Source: Trichomonas tenax (lineage: Eukaryota > Parabasalia > Trichomonadida > Trichomonadidae). From it: a DNA stretch of 39,260 nucleotides. Shown piece after piece: positions 7,813-16,165 of this stretch. The notes beneath the pieces were generated by a model. The model saw only the letters and a program-made list of their open reading frames with translations. It ran no database searches and had not been told where the DNA came from. The position numbers were made by a program, and so were the translations under genes. Within the stretch, counting starts at the first letter, position 1. Every line of letters starts with the position of its first letter. The stretch covers positions 1 to 39,260 of the forward strand of contig JALKBU010000451.1 in assembly GCA_023091735.1 (NCBI GenBank). The letters are read 5' to 3'.

Positions 7813-10452
7813 ATGGATCAAGATTTAGATGCAGAAATTACATTAAAACCGGAAATTACAGCACCACGAACAATAACTGATATGAAAAAGTTCCAGGATG
7901 GAACTAAACTCGATTTAGTTATTGCCGCTCTTAAGAAAAATATCGAAGAAAGCGAAACACCGAAAGAAGATTCACAAATCAATCTTGCAATATCATACCT
8001 CGGCCTGGAAATGACATCGAAAGCATTAGAAATATTAAATAACGTAATCAAAGCAAATAATTTATGTTCACTCGCTTATTTACTTCGAGGCATCACTTAT
8101 TTGTGGATTGGCAAAGACGAAAACGCACTAGCATCATGGAAAGACGGAATTTCGCAGGGAGGACAGTACTCACACTACGCCTTGATGTCGAATCTCATCA
8201 GTGACTTAAACTTTCGCACGCACGTCTATACATTAAGATTTAGCATCGAAAATCTCTTCGCAATCATCGAATCATGGGATCATTTGCAAACATTTACAGA
8301 TAACGATTTACGTGAAGCATTTAAGGAGCTAAACTCAAACATTGCGCTCGCTATAACACATTTCTCGCAAATTCTCTCTGTAGATCCAAAGAACGCATCT
8401 GCATATCTTGGCCGAGGTATTGGATGCTGTTTAACCGGTCAATGGATCAGAGCTATCAATGATATCAATCACGCCATCCTTGAAAACTGCGAAAGTATGC
8501 ATATGGCGCACAGATTCCGCAGTGTCGCTTATGCTGCCATTGGAAAATTCACTTATGCGATAGGTGATATCACGCGTGTTATTGGCAAATTCCCCAAAGA
8601 CAGAGAAGCGCGCCTTCTTAGAGCAAGGTTCGAAATCAAACTTGGTTTGTTTAAGCAAGCATGCGCAGACATAATGTCGATTCCAAGTGATACATTAACA
8701 AACAAAGATTGGTGCACTTTAGCAGAATGTTTGTATGCAACAGGTGCACTCAAAGAAGCTTTAGAAGCATTGTGTAGGACAGATCAGCATTCACCAAATG
8801 CTTTGTATGTTTCATTTTTGGTTTTGCGAGATGTTGGTCAATACGACTTAGCTCTAAAGAAAATATGTGCTGCTGTTGAACAGAATCCATCACCATTCAT
8901 TCAAAGAAAACTTGCTGACTTCTTGTTAGAGGTTGGAAGACCGGATCACGCTATTCCTATATATGAGCAATTCTATCAATTATGCAGAGGCGATATTTCA
9001 GCAATACACGCATGGGCTATGGCACTGTACATGACAAACAATCTCAAAGACGCAGCGCGTGTTATTGTTCCATTTGCAGAAAATGCTGGTCCAGGAGGTA
9101 TTCCGATGCTCCAAGAGCATGAAAGACCTGAGCTCAAACTCAATGGAGAGTTAACGTATAACGGAACAAGCCTACTTGGAAAGAACATTATGGATAAAAT
9201 ATGGGCAGATAGATGTTTGATTCTCGATACAATTAAGAACTTGAACAACCCAATCAGTTCTATGTTACAAATAAATATGACTCCACCAGATGAATCTGAA
9301 GTTGATTATGAGAACTTTGAGTTCCCAGCATTCGAACCAACACCAATTGAAATCCAAATGGTTGCCGACGCTGACAGAATCGGTGCGAGATGCGTTCACA
9401 GAGGAATGGAAGTGATTCAATACAACTCGAGAGTTGTTAGAGCCCTAGGATTTGCTGTTTTGATTGCTGCTGCTTTGATGCGCGATGCAGCAGTGCCTCC
9501 TAAAATAGATTCCGACAAAGAAGAAAGCATTGACAGTTTGATTGATCGTGCAAACAAGTGGAGAGGCAAAGGAGCACTAATGATGGACTTCTTTACATGT
9601 TTGTTAAACTTGGCTTCTCCGATGACTGAAGTTCGTTCAAACTACGACATGTTGAGACCAGACCGATCACCGGATTTAATACGTATATTACCTGGAAGCA
9701 GAGATCCATCTGAAATGTGGGCAGCTCCAACATATTATTTAGTGAGAGGCCATCGCACATCACCAAGATTCGATCCAGCAATTCCATCGGCTGTTCAGAA
9801 GGTTGTTAGAACACTAAGCGAAACGCCAAATAGAGTTGTTATGCCTTACAACGATATCAGAAATGCAAAGACTATCCAACAAGTTTATGAAATGACACAG
9901 AAAAGTATTTCAATCACTTCTAAGTGGATGATACCAGAATGTGCAGGAATTCCTGAGAATAGAAGAGAAATGGCAGCTCCTACAATCATTCTTCAAAGTT
10001 TAGGAGTTCTTGGCTACAACTTCTGCATTAGAGCACCCCCTGCATCTCTTCCTGCTTATTCTGTTACTTTAGATGCTATTGATAATTTGTTTAGAGCCAT
10101 TGCAGAATCAGAGAATGCTATAACAGCTCTCACTGCATTAATATCATTAGTCTGGATTCGACATCCACTTACGAATTTCTCTCCTGAACTCGGTTATGTT
10201 CTTCTCCATGCTTTCGGTATCGCTAAACTCAATGTTGAGCTTGCTGAATCACACTTCGGCTTCGCGGAAGACTTCATTCTTCATATGATTGATGCTGATA
10301 CCAATAAACTTGAAAAGATGGTAAAGCAACATATCCAGAACAATCAGATAATGAAATCATACGCCCAGGAGTCAATTGATTACTGGACAGAACCATACCC
10401 AACTGTTTACAGGATTTTGTCCCTTCTTGATGTTACAAATGACTCTCACTAA
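7813..10452 (+). CDS. TPR protein of the SRFR1/TTC13 type
   Basis: 879 residues. The N-terminal half (about 45-420) is a run of tetratricopeptide helices (EMTSKALEILNNVIKANNLC, LGRGIGCCLTGQWIRAINDI, KLADFLLEVGRPDHAIPIYE). The C-terminal half is not TPR and carries features I associate with plant SRFR1 and animal TTC13: a (Y)xLVRGHRTSPRF segment near 643, a LGYNFCIRAP motif near 733, and a final helical block (RHPLTNFSPELGYVLLHAFG) before an acidic helix. In plants SRFR1 restrains immune receptor transcription and trafficking; TTC13 is poorly understood. The role here is unknown, probably scaffolding. The start is the only ATG near the promoter array and there is no signal peptide. AATTTAATAAATTT at about 10485 may serve as a 3'-processing signal. 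Assignment is by motif recollection, not alignment. Confidence 0.8.
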   Translation: MDQDLDAEITLKPEITAPRTITDMKKFQDGTKLDLVIAALKKNIEESETPKEDSQINLAISYLGLEMTSKALEILNNVIKANNLCSLAYLLRGITYLWIGKDENALASWKDGISQGGQYSHYALMSNLISDLNFRTHVYTLRFSIENLFAIIESWDHLQTFTDNDLREAFKELNSNIALAITHFSQILSVDPKNASAYLGRGIGCCLTGQWIRAINDINHAILENCESMHMAHRFRSVAYAAIGKFTYAIGDITRVIGKFPKDREARLLRARFEIKLGLFKQACADIMSIPSDTLTNKDWCTLAECLYATGALKEALEALCRTDQHSPNALYVSFLVLRDVGQYDLALKKICAAVEQNPSPFIQRKLADFLLEVGRPDHAIPIYEQFYQLCRGDISAIHAWAMALYMTNNLKDAARVIVPFAENAGPGGIPMLQEHERPELKLNGELTYNGTSLLGKNIMDKIWADRCLILDTIKNLNNPISSMLQINMTPPDESEVDYENFEFPAFEPTPIEIQMVADADRIGARCVHRGMEVIQYNSRVVRALGFAVLIAAALMRDAAVPPKIDSDKEESIDSLIDRANKWRGKGALMMDFFTCLLNLASPMTEVRSNYDMLRPDRSPDLIRILPGSRDPSEMWAAPTYYLVRGHRTSPRFDPAIPSAVQKVVRTLSETPNRVVMPYNDIRNAKTIQQVYEMTQKSISITSKWMIPECAGIPENRREMAAPTIILQSLGVLGYNFCIRAPPASLPAYSVTLDAIDNLFRAIAESENAITALTALISLVWIRHPLTNFSPELGYVLLHAFGIAKLNVELAESHFGFAEDFILHMIDADTNKLEKMVKQHIQNNQIMKSYAQESIDYWTEPYPTVYRILSLLDVTNDSH

Positions 10453-10749
10453 GTTTGTTGTTTATATATTAATATAGATTTGTAATTTAATAAATTTTTG
10501 CTTTATTATTTCTAAATATGAATAGCTTTCCCCTCAGCTATCACTCCTATGTCTGAAATGGATTTATATTTGATTTCAATGAAATTAATTATCATTCAAG
10601 AATTAACAATATCTTGCAATTAGTATAGGAAAAATTGATCATCTATTTGTGTATGTTCGATCGAATGGTTATATTGAACGATATAACAATAAAATTATCA
10701 TCATTATGATTTCTGGATTAATACGGATCAAATTGGCATATATATTTGA
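10453..10749. other. Convergent intergenic, no gene seen
   Basis: AT-rich space between the 3' ends of the TPR gene and the zinc-knuckle gene. A 67-codon plus-strand frame from 10649 runs into the antisense of the zinc-knuckle gene and is not supported. Confidence 0.5.
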
Positions 10750-11283
10750 TTACTTGTGGGTCATAGGATCCCATATATCTTTGTATCTTTCTTCATATAC
10801 TCTCGAATCAAAAATTTTCATATCTTTAACAATTTCACCAAAAGGCATATGATCACATTCATTCCATAGGTGGCCTTCTTCTCCGCATGAAGAACAAAAC
10901 TTGCAATTCTCCCAACTTTTCTGTTTTATAAAATCTTTTCCGTGATACATAAGCATGCAATAGCCGAACTGGTCTCTTGAAATAGGATCTGTTGTTGAAT
11001 TTACGTATTGATTTATAATTTTTTTACGAGTTAAAGCTAATTTGCTCCTATTAGACTGTGCAAGATCGATAATTTGCTGTGGTGAATACGGGCAATTGTT
11101 AGTTGTGTGGTTTTGTTCGCCACATTTAGCGCAAAAAGGTCGAACAGTTGGATTCAACATTTTTGCACGTAATAAGCTATCATACAATACCTCGTCAGGG
11201 AAATCTTTTGGATCTCCTAAATTGAAGTCGTTTTGGTCTTTGATTTCATCTTCTTTTCCTAAGTTAAAACTAAATTTCATCAT
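10750..11283 (-). CDS. Double CCHC zinc-knuckle protein
   Basis: 177 residues from the ATG at 11283 (or 176 from the adjacent ATG at 11280). The frame extends upstream to 11340 but that part reads through two CATGTAAAT-type promoter boxes and looks non-coding. Two perfect zinc knuckles, C-x2-C-x4-H-x4-C, stand at residues 51-64 (CAKCGEQNHTTNNC) and 130-143 (CSSCGEEGHLWNEC), joined by a basic helix (SKLALTRKKIINQY) and a Cys/His-containing segment. The C-terminus is acidic-aromatic. CCHC knuckles bind single-stranded RNA or DNA, or occasionally protein, in splicing, 3'-processing and translation factors. It lacks retroviral Gag context. Exact partner unknown. Confidence 0.85.
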   Translation of the reverse strand: MMKFSFNLGKEDEIKDQNDFNLGDPKDFPDEVLYDSLLRAKMLNPTVRPFCAKCGEQNHTTNNCPYSPQQIIDLAQSNRSKLALTRKKIINQYVNSTTDPISRDQFGYCMLMYHGKDFIKQKSWENCKFCSSCGEEGHLWNECDHMPFGEIVKDMKIFDSRVYEERYKDIWDPMTHK

Positions 11284-11294
11284 TTTTAAAAATT

Positions 11295-11330
11295 TGATGT
11301 GTAAATATAACAATCTGACATGTAAATGCA
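11295..11330. promoter_or_regulatory. Pair of CATGTAAAT-type boxes
   Basis: GATGTGTAAAT and GACATGTAAAT on the plus strand, start to start 21 bases, lie about 15-45 bases upstream of the minus-strand zinc-knuckle start. They match the boxes at 7580-7800, here in the opposite orientation relative to the nearest gene. Confidence 0.45.
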
Positions 11331-11624
11331 TTCTACCCATTTCAAAAATATTGAAATCATCATGAATCCTTTTAGATATAAATCAATCTATATCTAGATA
11401 GTATTTTTTATGAGCGCTGAGTTCTAATTATAAAATTATATTGAATTTTAGATAATTTGATTTTAAATATGTGTAAATAACCGAATATGTTCTAATTGAT
11501 GAATATTCATTAATTATTGTTTTAAAACTATGTCAATCCGATAGTTGTCATTAAAAATGGTTAACTTGTTATTATCCCCCTCAATTTTAGTTCTTAGCCC
11601 CTTTTATTTATAATCAATGCTAAA
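11331..11624 (+). promoter_or_regulatory. Intergenic with C-run pair before the ARM gene
   Basis: Mostly featureless AT-rich DNA. Just before the gene at 11625 there are CCCCC at 11576-11580 and CCCC followed by TTTTATTTATA at 11598-11601, start to start 22 bases. This resembles the C-run clusters before the phosphatase and M3 peptidase genes. A TCAATTTT at 11581-11588 could be an Inr variant. Confidence 0.35.
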
Positions 11625-12917
11625 ATGCTAAATATTCGCGATATTTGGAATGATACATCAATAGATACAGAAAAAATATCAGAAGATGACCCGAAGGAAT
11701 CGACTGCCAATGAAATTATCGAAAAAAACAAAACAGCACAATCTGAAGGTGATAAAATTGAAGTAATAAAAGATATATTTTGCTTGTATAGTCATAAGAG
11801 TCACAATGAAACATCAACCAATAACGCGATCATGGCAATAATCATCGAAAGTTTATATTCACAAATTGAATCATTGATTACAATGTCTATGAGATGTCTA
11901 TCAATAATGGTCCAAGTTGGCAGTTGTTGCTCAGAATATTTAACTCCAGAACTCATTTTAGAATGTTTGCAAAATCTCAGATCAACGAATATGAATTTAT
12001 TACTTCACTCACTTGAATTGGCGATAGTATGTACAAAGAGTTATAAATATGTGAGCTTAATAGCAGAAAATTATAATTTCGAATTTTTCTTAAATATTGC
12101 GCTCAATAGTTCAGATGATACAATCATTTCATGGTCAATCAACTGTATTATTAGTTTTATTTATTATAATTTAGTTGAACAAGAACAGTTTCCAATTATA
12201 ATCGAAAGATTCACAACAATCTTTTCCAATATTTATAAAAATGATCAATGTCAGCATCCGAAAGCACTCGAATCTGTATTGATGATTTGTTGTTATGCAA
12301 CATCCAATGAAAATACTGTGCATTCCTTTGAAAACTCGATTCTTATTAATTATATAACGAATCTAATCAATAGCACATCAATACCAATATCTAGTTTGTG
12401 TGTTTATACAATACATAATTTGCTCAGTTTTGATTTCATTATTCAGGATGAATCTTTACCAGTCTATCTTTTTAATGCGTTACGCAAAAACTCAAATAAG
12501 CTACAGTCTGCATCACTGAGTTTGTTGGCAATTCTAATTAAAAAGAATCCATATATCGGTCACATCTTAATTGCAGATTATGGGATTTTGAAATCATGCA
12601 ATAAGCTATATGCAAAAAGAATCTTCAGCATTAACTCTAGTATTGTATCGTTGCTATCAGTTCTTATAGACACAAATTTTGAGACTTTTGTGGAATATAT
12701 TGATGAAATTAAATTCTTTGAAGATATATTGGAGTTCGCACTTCCTACTGATAACAAATTAAAGCTCAACGCACTTCATATATTTATCATTCTCATGAAA
12801 TCAAATGATTCAATTTCTCAATTCATTAAAGAAGATGTAGTTGAAGATTATCTTCAATCAGAAGATGATGAAATATCTGCTTGCGCAAAAGTTCTTCTGA
12901 ATATGATATCTCAATAA
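11625..12917 (+). CDS. ARM/HEAT-like helical protein, function unknown
   Basis: 430 residues, entirely predicted helical after a polar acidic N-terminus (1-45). The body shows the spacing of armadillo-type repeats: hydrophobic helix pairs such as SLITMSMRCLSIMVQ, NLLLHSLELAIVCTK, IISWSINCIISFIYY, SASLSLLAILIKKNP, KLNALHIFIILMKSN. No signal peptide, no membrane helix. This is the general size and style of trichomonad ARM-repeat proteins related to importin-alpha or beta-catenin folds, but the cargo-binding Trp-Asn pairs of importin-alpha are not evident, so transport function is not claimed. A similar architecture, though not obviously alignable by eye, is found at 26235-27695. ATG at 11625 is the first in frame after upstream stops. 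Confidence 0.8.
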   Translation: MLNIRDIWNDTSIDTEKISEDDPKESTANEIIEKNKTAQSEGDKIEVIKDIFCLYSHKSHNETSTNNAIMAIIIESLYSQIESLITMSMRCLSIMVQVGSCCSEYLTPELILECLQNLRSTNMNLLLHSLELAIVCTKSYKYVSLIAENYNFEFFLNIALNSSDDTIISWSINCIISFIYYNLVEQEQFPIIIERFTTIFSNIYKNDQCQHPKALESVLMICCYATSNENTVHSFENSILINYITNLINSTSIPISSLCVYTIHNLLSFDFIIQDESLPVYLFNALRKNSNKLQSASLSLLAILIKKNPYIGHILIADYGILKSCNKLYAKRIFSINSSIVSLLSVLIDTNFETFVEYIDEIKFFEDILEFALPTDNKLKLNALHIFIILMKSNDSISQFIKEDVVEDYLQSEDDEISACAKVLLNMISQ

Positions 12918-12949
12918 TTATCGATTTTAATCACTCATTCAACTAGAGC

Positions 12950-13157
12950 TATAATTAATATCGCTGTGAATCATTGACATTTCTGATATTATTTTCACTT
13001 TCTATTTTAATATTTCACCAATAGATTCATGAGGTAGCATATTCTACGGGAATTAATATCCGACAATACATATTTCTGAATGACGATTCGTAGTATCTAT
13101 TGACGTAGCAATCATCTCGTTATTGGCAATTATTGATTTAATTGCGGGTTGGAGCAT
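12950..13157 (-). pseudogene. Possible coding relic, unknown family
   Basis: From an ATG at 13157 the minus strand reads MLQPAIKSIIANNEMIATSI then TTNRHSEICIVGY before a TAA. Beyond it, in the same frame, NMLPHESIGEILK and KVKIISEMSMIHSDIN follow with two further stops. The residue usage looks protein-like despite the stops. No family recognised. The rest of 12918-13320 holds nothing further except two GTAAA boxes near 13198-13230. Confidence 0.22.
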
Positions 13158-13194
13158 ACGACTTGACAAAAATGCATGATCATTTTTTGGTTTT

Positions 13195-13232
13195 TGACAA
13201 GTAAACTATTAATTTTGTAATGTAAAGTATTA
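13195..13232 (+). promoter_or_regulatory. Pair of GTAAA boxes
   Basis: TTGACAAGTAAAC and TTGTAATGTAAAG, about 21 bases start to start, resemble the units of the 7580-7800 array. The nearest downstream open frame (13323) is doubtful, so the gene served is unclear. Confidence 0.3.
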
Positions 13233-13322
13233 AAAATATTTAATTTGAAAGAAAGATGTCAAAATATTTTATTGATTATTTGAGATATCTATTCCACCCA
13301 TTGTTATATTGCAAAAAGTGAT

Positions 13323-13538
13323 ATGATACGTGTTTGCTGCCCAGATCTTCAAAGAAAAGCAAAAACTCTGAACACACTCAATAGAAAAACAAAACGTCGC
13401 ATCGAAGTTTACATTTATTCACAAGAACACTATAGATGTCAAGAACTAGTTGGTTTGTTTTCTCGATTTTTTTGGCACCAAAGAATTTTTCTTTCATCTT
13501 CACAAATAATTGAATGTGAAGCATTGAAATTGATTTAA
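13323..13538 (+). CDS. Doubtful short open frame
   Basis: 71 codons, basic in its first half (RKAKTLNTLNRKTKRRIEVY) and aromatic in its second. No recognised domain. In another frame immediately upstream (13257-13319) a 21-codon ATG frame (MSKYFIDYLRYLFHPLLYC) stops just before this one, so the two could be pieces of one frameshifted relic. AAAAGTGATATG lies over the start. Could equally be chance. The flanks 13539-13830 show no gene. Confidence 0.2.
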   Translation: MIRVCCPDLQRKAKTLNTLNRKTKRRIEVYIYSQEHYRCQELVGLFSRFFWHQRIFLSSSQIIECEALKLI

Positions 13539-13830
13539 ATTGTGGTTAATTTTCTTCTATTCGTATTCTGTAAGGTACCATTACAAATAAATATTAGGCT
13601 AAGCATTTTAGCCCTCAAATAATTCTGAGGAATTGATATACTATCAAATTCTCACAAATAATTATATGTATTCCCACAAAACCTTTTGTACAAATTTTCC
13701 TTGTTGTTATTATTCTGATGGTAATTATAACATATTTCATTTTAAATTCAACTTGAAAAGAACATAGACTTAAAATCCTTTATTGGTATGCATTTATATG
13801 CAAAAATATTTTTAAAAAAATTATTCATTT

Positions 13831-14718
13831 ATGTCAAGTCTGAAAAATCAACTCCACCAAACCCAACAAGAACTGTCCAAACTGCATCATTTTAAACCAG
13901 GCAGAGACGATCATTGGGAGAAGAGGCGAAAACAAAGTCGATACATCTAAGGGAAAGGAGATCTCCAAAAAACACTCTATGATCACTAAGCATATCAAAT
14001 ACTTCGATTGCAACTTCACAATTGATGATTTGTACACGATGAATGGGACCTTTGTCAATAATAGAAAAATTATCAGACAAGAATTAAATCACCAAGATCA
14101 AGTTATCTTCGGTGGCGGTAATCAGTACTATGTCGGTGACTATCTCAAGAACCAGTATGCGTTTTTATGTTTGTTTTTCCAGAAATTGAAGTCGATTTTT
14201 CAGAATGCAAAGATTTCAATGATGATTTCGATGAACAGAATGAAAATGAGGAATGCTGCGTTTGCTATTCTGCTGCCCATCGCATCAAAAAACTTGCATG
14301 CGGGCACTTTTTCTGCATGAGTTGCTTTAATAAGTAGTATGCGACATGCTCCAAGAAGCTAAAGATATTGACGTGCCCAATCTGCAGAGCTAAATTTCCG
14401 AAAGAAGACATCGGCTTAGATTCCGCAGAAGTCATTCATGGAGGTCAGATTGTACGCTCGTTCGCTCCACTCTGCCGAACTTTAGGAGTGAGGAACATCA
14501 AGGAAACCCAGGAGTTATCTATAACGAAGCGTTGGACACTTCAAAAGAAAGAAAAGTTATGGGATCTCCATGAAAAGATCTTCGAGTTCCATAATTTGAG
14601 GCATTTCTTCCATGCTTTGACTAATTGCGCACTACAGACTATGATAAAGTGCAATGAGCAAGAAGATCGAGCAGTTATCAAGAATCTGGATGGAAACTTG
14701 CGAAATCTTCCAATCTAG
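13831..14718 (+). pseudogene. FHA-RING protein gene, broken by two frameshifts and one stop
   Basis: Segment 1 (13831 to about 13890) starts MSSLKNQLHQTQQELSK and ends at FKPG. After a one-base shift, segment 2 (to about 14160) is a good FHA phosphopeptide-binding domain: TIIGRRGENKVD, SKKHSMITK, DLYTMNGTFVNNRKI, QVIFGGGNQYYVGDY. After a second shift in the T-run at 14162-14166, segment 3 carries FPEIEVDFSECKDF and a C3HC4 RING (CCVC, ACGHFFCMSC, CPIC), interrupted by TAG at 14335-14337, then ends NLPI at 14718. FHA plus RING is the arrangement of checkpoint E3 ligases such as CHFR, RNF8 and yeast Dma1/2. TCATTTATG at the start looks like an Inr. Either a recent pseudogene or sequence errors. 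Confidence 0.8.
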
Positions 14719-14903
14719 CACTTGATGGAGGCTGTTTATCTCACTACCACGAAAATAATGCATCTAACTGAATGATCATATTGTGTTTGAAAATATTATC
14801 TTGATATTACTATCTAATTTGTTTTTTATTCTAAAATATACCTTGTTTTGTATCTAAATTCATGCATGATTTGTCTTTGATATTGTTTTGGAGAAATGAT
14901 ATG

Positions 14904-14930
14904 TCACTTTTCTTTTCGTGTCACGTTTTT
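14904..14930 (+). promoter_or_regulatory. Inr-like motifs before the small membrane protein
   Basis: GTCACTTTTC (TCACTTTT at 14904-14911) and GTCACGTTTTT (TCACG at 14921-14925) precede the ATG at 14955. The first is identical to the box 27 bases before the gene at 21749. Confidence 0.5.
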
Positions 14931-14954
14931 AATAGATATTCCTTTTCAAAAAAA

Positions 14955-15441
14955 ATGGGGAATATTGTTGTTAAGATAATTACAACGATCGCCGTTTTAT
15001 ATGGATTAGGTATATCACTGTTTATTTGATTTCTAACACCTAGGACTCAGTTGTATGGTTTAAATTCTAACAATTAGTCTTGAATTAGCCAAAAAAGATT
15101 TTTCACCAACATTATCATTAACACTAGAACCAGTCAATAATTTGTTCGGCGCAACAATCAGTTCTCTACTTGTGGCATTCCTTTGCTTCCATTTGATTTC
15201 AAATATTTACACACCAATCGGAATTGATGCTCTATTTCCAGTTGAACGCAGTAGATGGTCTAAATTCGTCTTAAAGCTCTTCATTTCTGGGTGTAACTTC
15301 TTCTATTGCGGTTTATACGGATTAGTTGGAGCTGCACTTCTATTTGTTGCTGCTTGTCTCGAATTAGTCATCGACTTCAATGCAAAACCATCAGAGAACG
15401 ACTTTGATGATACCTTCGATGTCGAGTTAGAGAACATATAA
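14955..15441 (+). CDS. Small multi-pass membrane protein with candidate mini-introns
   Basis: Exon 1 (14955-15009) encodes MGNIVVKIITTIAVLYGLG. The open frame resumes near 15078 as LELAKKDFSPTLSLTLEPVN and runs to 15441, with hydrophobic segments LFGATISSLLVAFLCFHLIS and CGLYGLVGAALLFVAACLEL and an acidic tail. Between lie two segments that look like trichomonad introns: 15010-15043 (GTATAT ... TCTAACACCTAG, 34 bases) and 15053-15077 (GTATGG ... TCTAACAATTAG, 25 bases), whose 3' ends resemble the known ACTAACACACAG element. Removing both leaves a nine-base middle exon, but my count leaves the joined frame one base out, so one splice site is misjudged or the gene carries an indel. Family not recognised. 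Confidence 0.6.
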
Positions 15442-15502
15442 TTTCGATTCTGCTTTTTATAACATCAGCAGCATGCTTATTTTAACGATTTTGAATGTGT
15501 GT

Positions 15503-15690
15503 TCACATCCAATTCCTAAGAGATAGTTCGAATATTTGCTCCATTGAAACATCAACGGCATTACCAATTTTCTGTAGAATCCTACTCTTTCGCGTCTTCT
15601 GTTTGTAAAGAAAAATTGTTTCCAATAAATTAATATTTGTGATTAATTTATATAAATAATTTGAAGTTTCGATTTGAATACATTCTTAAA
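15503..15690 (-). pseudogene. Open coding-like stretch without a start
   Basis: The minus strand is open for about 62 codons with no stop, in very AT-rich DNA, ending at TGA 15503-15505. It contains KQKTRKSRILQKIGNAVDVS and MEQIFELSLRNWM at the C-terminus, which read like the end of a real protein. There is no ATG at the beginning; upstream is TAA. Probably the surviving 3' end of a dead gene. Family unknown. Confidence 0.3.
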
Positions 15691-16165
15691 GAAATTGCAT
15701 TCATTGAGTCATTAGTGTTATTGTTGTTACATATCGAATATTTTTATCAAAAAACAAAAATTAAAATACACATACGGTGAATATTATTTCAAATTTAAGA
15801 TGCTGAAGCTTTTAAGCATCAAGATAGCCAACGCATACTATAGGTAATTCATAATAGCTTCTAAAAGTTATTGTATTCATATTATGATTAATATATTACA
15901 TGATACATGAGAAACCCTTTTGTTCTGTGGCATTTAGATAGCAAAATAAATTGCCATCGCTTTCTAAATGGAGTGACTGTCCGATAATACAAATATTTGA
16001 CATATAATTTTTTCTCCATATTTGTGTAATATGACGTGTGTTAATTAAGTACATTGTTAGCATCATCTCTGACATAATGGTGGGAATGTTTGCGGCGCGG
16101 TTTAAAAAATGCCAAGAGAAAAGTACAACAATGATATAGATTATAATACAAAATAACAAACAATC
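15691..16165. other. Intergenic, no supported gene
   Basis: AT-rich. A short hairpin, GATGCT with complementary AGCATC, lies near 15799-15822. An 87-codon minus-strand frame (15896-16159) with a hydrophobic start has no recognisable domain and no promoter boxes. Confidence 0.45.

Noticed and set aside
15896..16159. 87-codon minus-strand open frame with hydrophobic start
   Set aside because: No recognisable domain, no Inr-like motif upstream, and it begins right at the 3' end of the SHIPPO gene.
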